Shown in pieces: positions 60,813-64,000 of a stretch of 64,000 bases of DNA (positions are counted from its first letter, which is position 1; the number at the start of each line of letters is the position of its first letter). This DNA comes from Callipepla californica brunnescens (taxonomy: Eukaryota; Chordata; Aves; Galliformes; Odontophoridae). The position numbers and the translations under genes were made by a program. The notes beneath the pieces were generated by a model. It ran no database searches and was not told the DNA's origin. It saw only the letters and a list, made by a program, of their open reading frames with translations. The stretch is from positions 41,706,233 to 41,770,232 of the forward strand of contig JALIRH010000002.1 of the NCBI GenBank assembly GCA_023055505.1, in the 5' to 3' direction.

Positions 60813-62639
60813 TTTGCCTGGAAAAGAAGGAAGGAGTCAAGAAAATAAGGTTGTGCAGTGTCTTTTGTAACACTAAAAGGAAAAATAAGAGATGTTTAAA
60901 CATAAGTCATGTTAAGCAGGGAATATCATTACCAAGATAAGAGCTGAGTCTCATGGAAAAGGTTTGGTATCCTTGGCACTGTGTCAGTTCCTGTGCCCTG
61001 CTTCTGTTGTAGTAGGCTTCCTCAGTGCTTATCGTTTGTACAAGTCTGTGTGATGCTCAGCAGGCTGTGGGGCTGCAGTCAGACTGTCCTTAGTGAGCCA
61101 GTGAAACACACTGCTGGTAACTGCATCGAGGAGGGGAAAGCAGTATTTACATAACTTAATGCCAGGCTCCAGTAAATGTTTTTAAGACACAGTGTTAAAC
61201 AGGCAATTAGTGGACAAATGTTTCTATATCTAGAAATATGGCAGTATTCAAGTTAATCCCTAACGGTACAGTGCAATCTCACTAAGCTTATTAGACTTCA
61301 TATCCAAAGGCAGTATATTTACTACAAGGCATTCATTATCTAGTGGTGAAATTCCAAGCAGTTATATCTCTTAATTTGAAGGTAAACACTGACATGTCCA
61401 TTGCTTGGAAACAGCAAGTAGTAAACTGAAAATGGGGAAACAAAATACTGTCTACTAAACGTGTTGCCTATGCACTGCTTTCTATTATCATATACTAGGA
61501 CAATGTTTTATTATTGATGAGATTTGGCAGCAAAAAGGAAAAATATGGAGGGACACATTTGTTTTACAGAGTGATGCACTACTGTGTCTGTGTATGTCGT
61601 GCAAAGCCAAGCCAGTGAATTGCTGCACCAAAGTCAACAAATAAGCTGATCGGCAGTGTTTACTGATAACAGCCACAATCTCTCTGTTACACCCAGCCAA
61701 AGCAATCAAAACTCAGGAAGCATGAAGGGATGGTATGAGCAAGACCTACGGTTAATGGGTGAACAACAGCTATTGCTCAAGATTGGAGAGAGCTTGCACA
61801 CCAGAATTTGTCTTTGCAACTTGCAGTAGCAATAGTAGGAGTTTCAGACAGTATTAGAGATAAACCTCAGTATAACTGGTAAAGAGTAAATGTTAGTGCT
61901 AGGGCTGTTGTGCTGTATTTCAGCTTGTTTTCCTGGCAGTGTTACAGGGGACTGTAATTCCATGAATTTTGAATATGATTCATGCTAGCTGAACTGACCT
62001 TTGAAAAAAATAGGGACTAGCAAACAAATCAGAGATCCAAGCTCTAACAAATAAGCTGGTAAAATGAGTGAATGATACACAAACCCTGCCAGTCTATTAA
62101 GAGGTCAGTTTGACAGCCCTATAGGTCCAAGTGTGAAAATTGTCAGACTCTTCTGCATACCTGAGAAGCCATGCGTACATACCCAATAATGGGGGGTGTT
62201 CTTGCTCTTCTTTTTCATCACACAGATGACTCTCTGATGAACATAAATGTGGGCTGCATTCATTCATTTTGTATAGTACAGAAGACCATGTGTACATTTT
62301 TACAGATCTAAGTAGTCATGAAGTTTCTGGCAAGCTTAGGCTCCTAGCTGAGACGAAGAACTACAGAGATGGAAGAAGGAAAATTACAGCAGTTGTGTAA
62401 TGATTTTGTATTATCTTGGGTCATTGTGTTGACCTAGGGTTGGCTAGGACTGTGCTTTGAGCAGGTGGTAGGATCAAATGATCCCTGAAGGTTGCTTCCA
62501 GCAGGCAGCTCCCTGGCTTTATGCACAGTTGTGGGGAGAACCTATCTGAGCTGATGAGGCAGTGGGTGTTGTCAGAGCAGGAGCTGTCCATCAGCTTATT
62601 GTGTGGTAAACTGCCACAGAGGCAGAAATCACTGTTTTT
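60813..62639. other. Non-coding stretch
   Basis: No gene recognised. A CR1-tail-like phrase (GGATCAAATGATCCCTGAAG) near 62471-62490 may be a further small fragment. The frame at 62421-62762 on the minus strand is antisense to CR1 sequence. Confidence 0.45.
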
Positions 62640-62880
62640 AACAACTCTATCAGACTTCTTCAGTCTGGATATGAGCAAAAAAAACTTTACAATAATAGTA
62701 GTGAAGCACTGGAACAGTTTGCCTGGGGAGGTGTTGGAAGCCTCATCCTTGGAGACATTCAAGGTCGGGCTGGACAGGGCTCAGAGCAACCTGACATAGC
62801 TGTGGGAGTCCCTGTTCATTGTAGAGGAGTTGGACTAAATGGTCTTTGAAGGTCCATTCCAACTCAATTCTGTGATCTGT
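62640..62880 (+). repeat. CR1 LINE 3' end with ORF2 terminus
   Basis: The frame reads FTIIVVKHWNSLPGEVLEAS and SLETFKVGLDRAQSNLT before a stop near 62799. This is the extreme C-terminus of CR1 ORF2. The 3' UTR follows (GAGTTGGACTAAATGGTCTT, then CATTCCAACTCAATTCTGTG). Confidence 0.88.
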
Positions 62881-64000
62881 TCAGGTAGATCCACTGAGTG
62901 GTTTACAAGCTCTGCACCAGAGTGCAAGTTTGCACAGAATGAAGTCTTAGACAGCAGAAGTGACAAGGAAGATTTTAAATGATCTCTTATTCTGGCTATC
63001 TTCTTATTCAAGGGATTTTTGACATGAGTTGAGAATATGACCTGTCACTGCCCTGGAGCCCACAGCTCCATAGCTCCATGTCAGCAACAGAATGTTCTTC
63101 CAGGTCCCTTCATTATAACACATGCTATTACTGGGTTTGTAACTTTGGATTTTAGCTAAGCTTTCAGAAAAACTGGCATATGCAGTCTGTGCACTTGTGA
63201 AACTGGCTATGCTCAGTGGCTGTATTTGATTGCTGTGTATGAGCCTATCAAGCATTTTGGATTCTTTCTGAAAGAGAAGCTATTTAATAGAAAATTCTTT
63301 TTCTTTATTTGTAATAGCAAGGTGAATAAAGAGTGTTTAGAATGGAATGTGACTAGAACATTTGAGGTTTGCTTAGGATCGTTTCAGTGGTGATTTTGAA
63401 CTTTTATAGCAAAACAGTATCATTTCCTCTTTTTTGCATTCATAAGTTACTAACATGTTTACATTTTCATCTGAACATTTCCATTCTTGGCTGTGCTGAA
63501 AGGTGATAGTCTGTTTACTGGATGTAACACTGAGCAAAATCCCTTCAACCTTTTGAATTACCTCAGGTTGAAAAGTATAATCCATTATCCAATTATTCTC
63601 CCTATGTTTTTCTAGTACTTTAATATTGCACAACAAGCTGAAGATGAAAGCTTGGCCTGCATATAGCAATTGCTGAAGATTTCTTTGGCTGGAGATGAAG
63701 GAAGAAGGCTTTAAAATGAGACCACCTCTGTGTGTGCTCAGTGAGTGTTTTGCTTAGATTGTAACTCCATACAAAGAACCACTTGCAGCTGTCCCTATAA
63801 AATATTTTTATGCCTGTGTGGATGAGAGGCTGGTATTGAGACTACAGTATTCAAACTGGAGTCTGCTATGTAGAATACTTCAAAGATGTAAAGCCAGCAT
63901 TTTTTAAAACCCCTTAAACAAGAAAACAAAACAAACACCAGTAAAATAAAACACAATGTAAATGCTGCCATGCATGGGTATATGCATAGGACTGCTTCCT
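62881..64000. other. Non-coding sequence
   Basis: No gene or repeat family recognised up to the edge of the window. The A/C-rich patch at about 63910-63955 is low complexity. Confidence 0.5.

Noticed and set aside
62421..62762. 113-residue minus-strand ORF
   Set aside because: Antisense to a CR1 3' end whose true coding direction is plus.

Overview
This 64-kb window reads as nuclear DNA of a bird, most likely a galliform such as chicken. Three things point there: many chicken-repeat-1 (CR1) LINE fragments, a mariner copy matching what I know as the Galluhop/Mariner1 family, and a retroelement resembling the chicken ENS-1/ERNI (Soprano) family. The family names come from memory and no database was searched. 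I recognise no host protein-coding exon, tRNA, rRNA or CRISPR. The window looks like AT-rich intergenic or deep intronic sequence.

Layout. 1-14928: unique sequence with a CR1 tail (2592-2655), a longer CR1 fragment (4474-4712) and an old CR1-like fragment (5850-6230). 14929-20851: a minus-strand LTR retroelement bracketed by two identical 345-bp copies of host sequence. 20852-35205: unique sequence, with a repeat-poor part around 30.3-32.1 kb. 35206-36619: a degenerate Charlie-type hAT transposon with a deleted mariner nested inside it. 36620-64000: unique sequence with CR1 fragments near 39.5, 40.0, 44.3, 50.5-51.3, 59.5, 60.8 and 62.7 kb, plus simple repeats including a perfect 5-bp array at 56441-56521.

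The retroelement is the centrepiece. Read on its sense (minus) strand it runs: 5' LTR (TGTCA...TGACA, 579 bp), a primer site of the tRNA-Lys1,2 type, a leader, a 50-nt poly(A) tract touching an ATG, a 195-aa ORF ending in about 16 heptads (coiled coil) where gag should be, an in-frame UAG followed 6 nt later by a GC hairpin, protease, reverse transcriptase, RNase H and integrase, a polypurine tract, and the 3' LTR. There is no capsid, nucleocapsid zinc knuckle or env. Pol is interrupted by two frame changes, yet the catalytic residues of protease, RT, RNase H and integrase are visible.

The LTRs are identical over their shared 554 bp, so the insertion looks young. The 3' LTR has lost its outer 25 bp, cut near the apex of an LTR palindrome, and the host flank there is a 345-bp direct duplication instead of a short target-site duplication. 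That suggests an aberrant one-ended integration, a microhomology-mediated rearrangement between filled and empty alleles, or an assembly join of two haplotypes.
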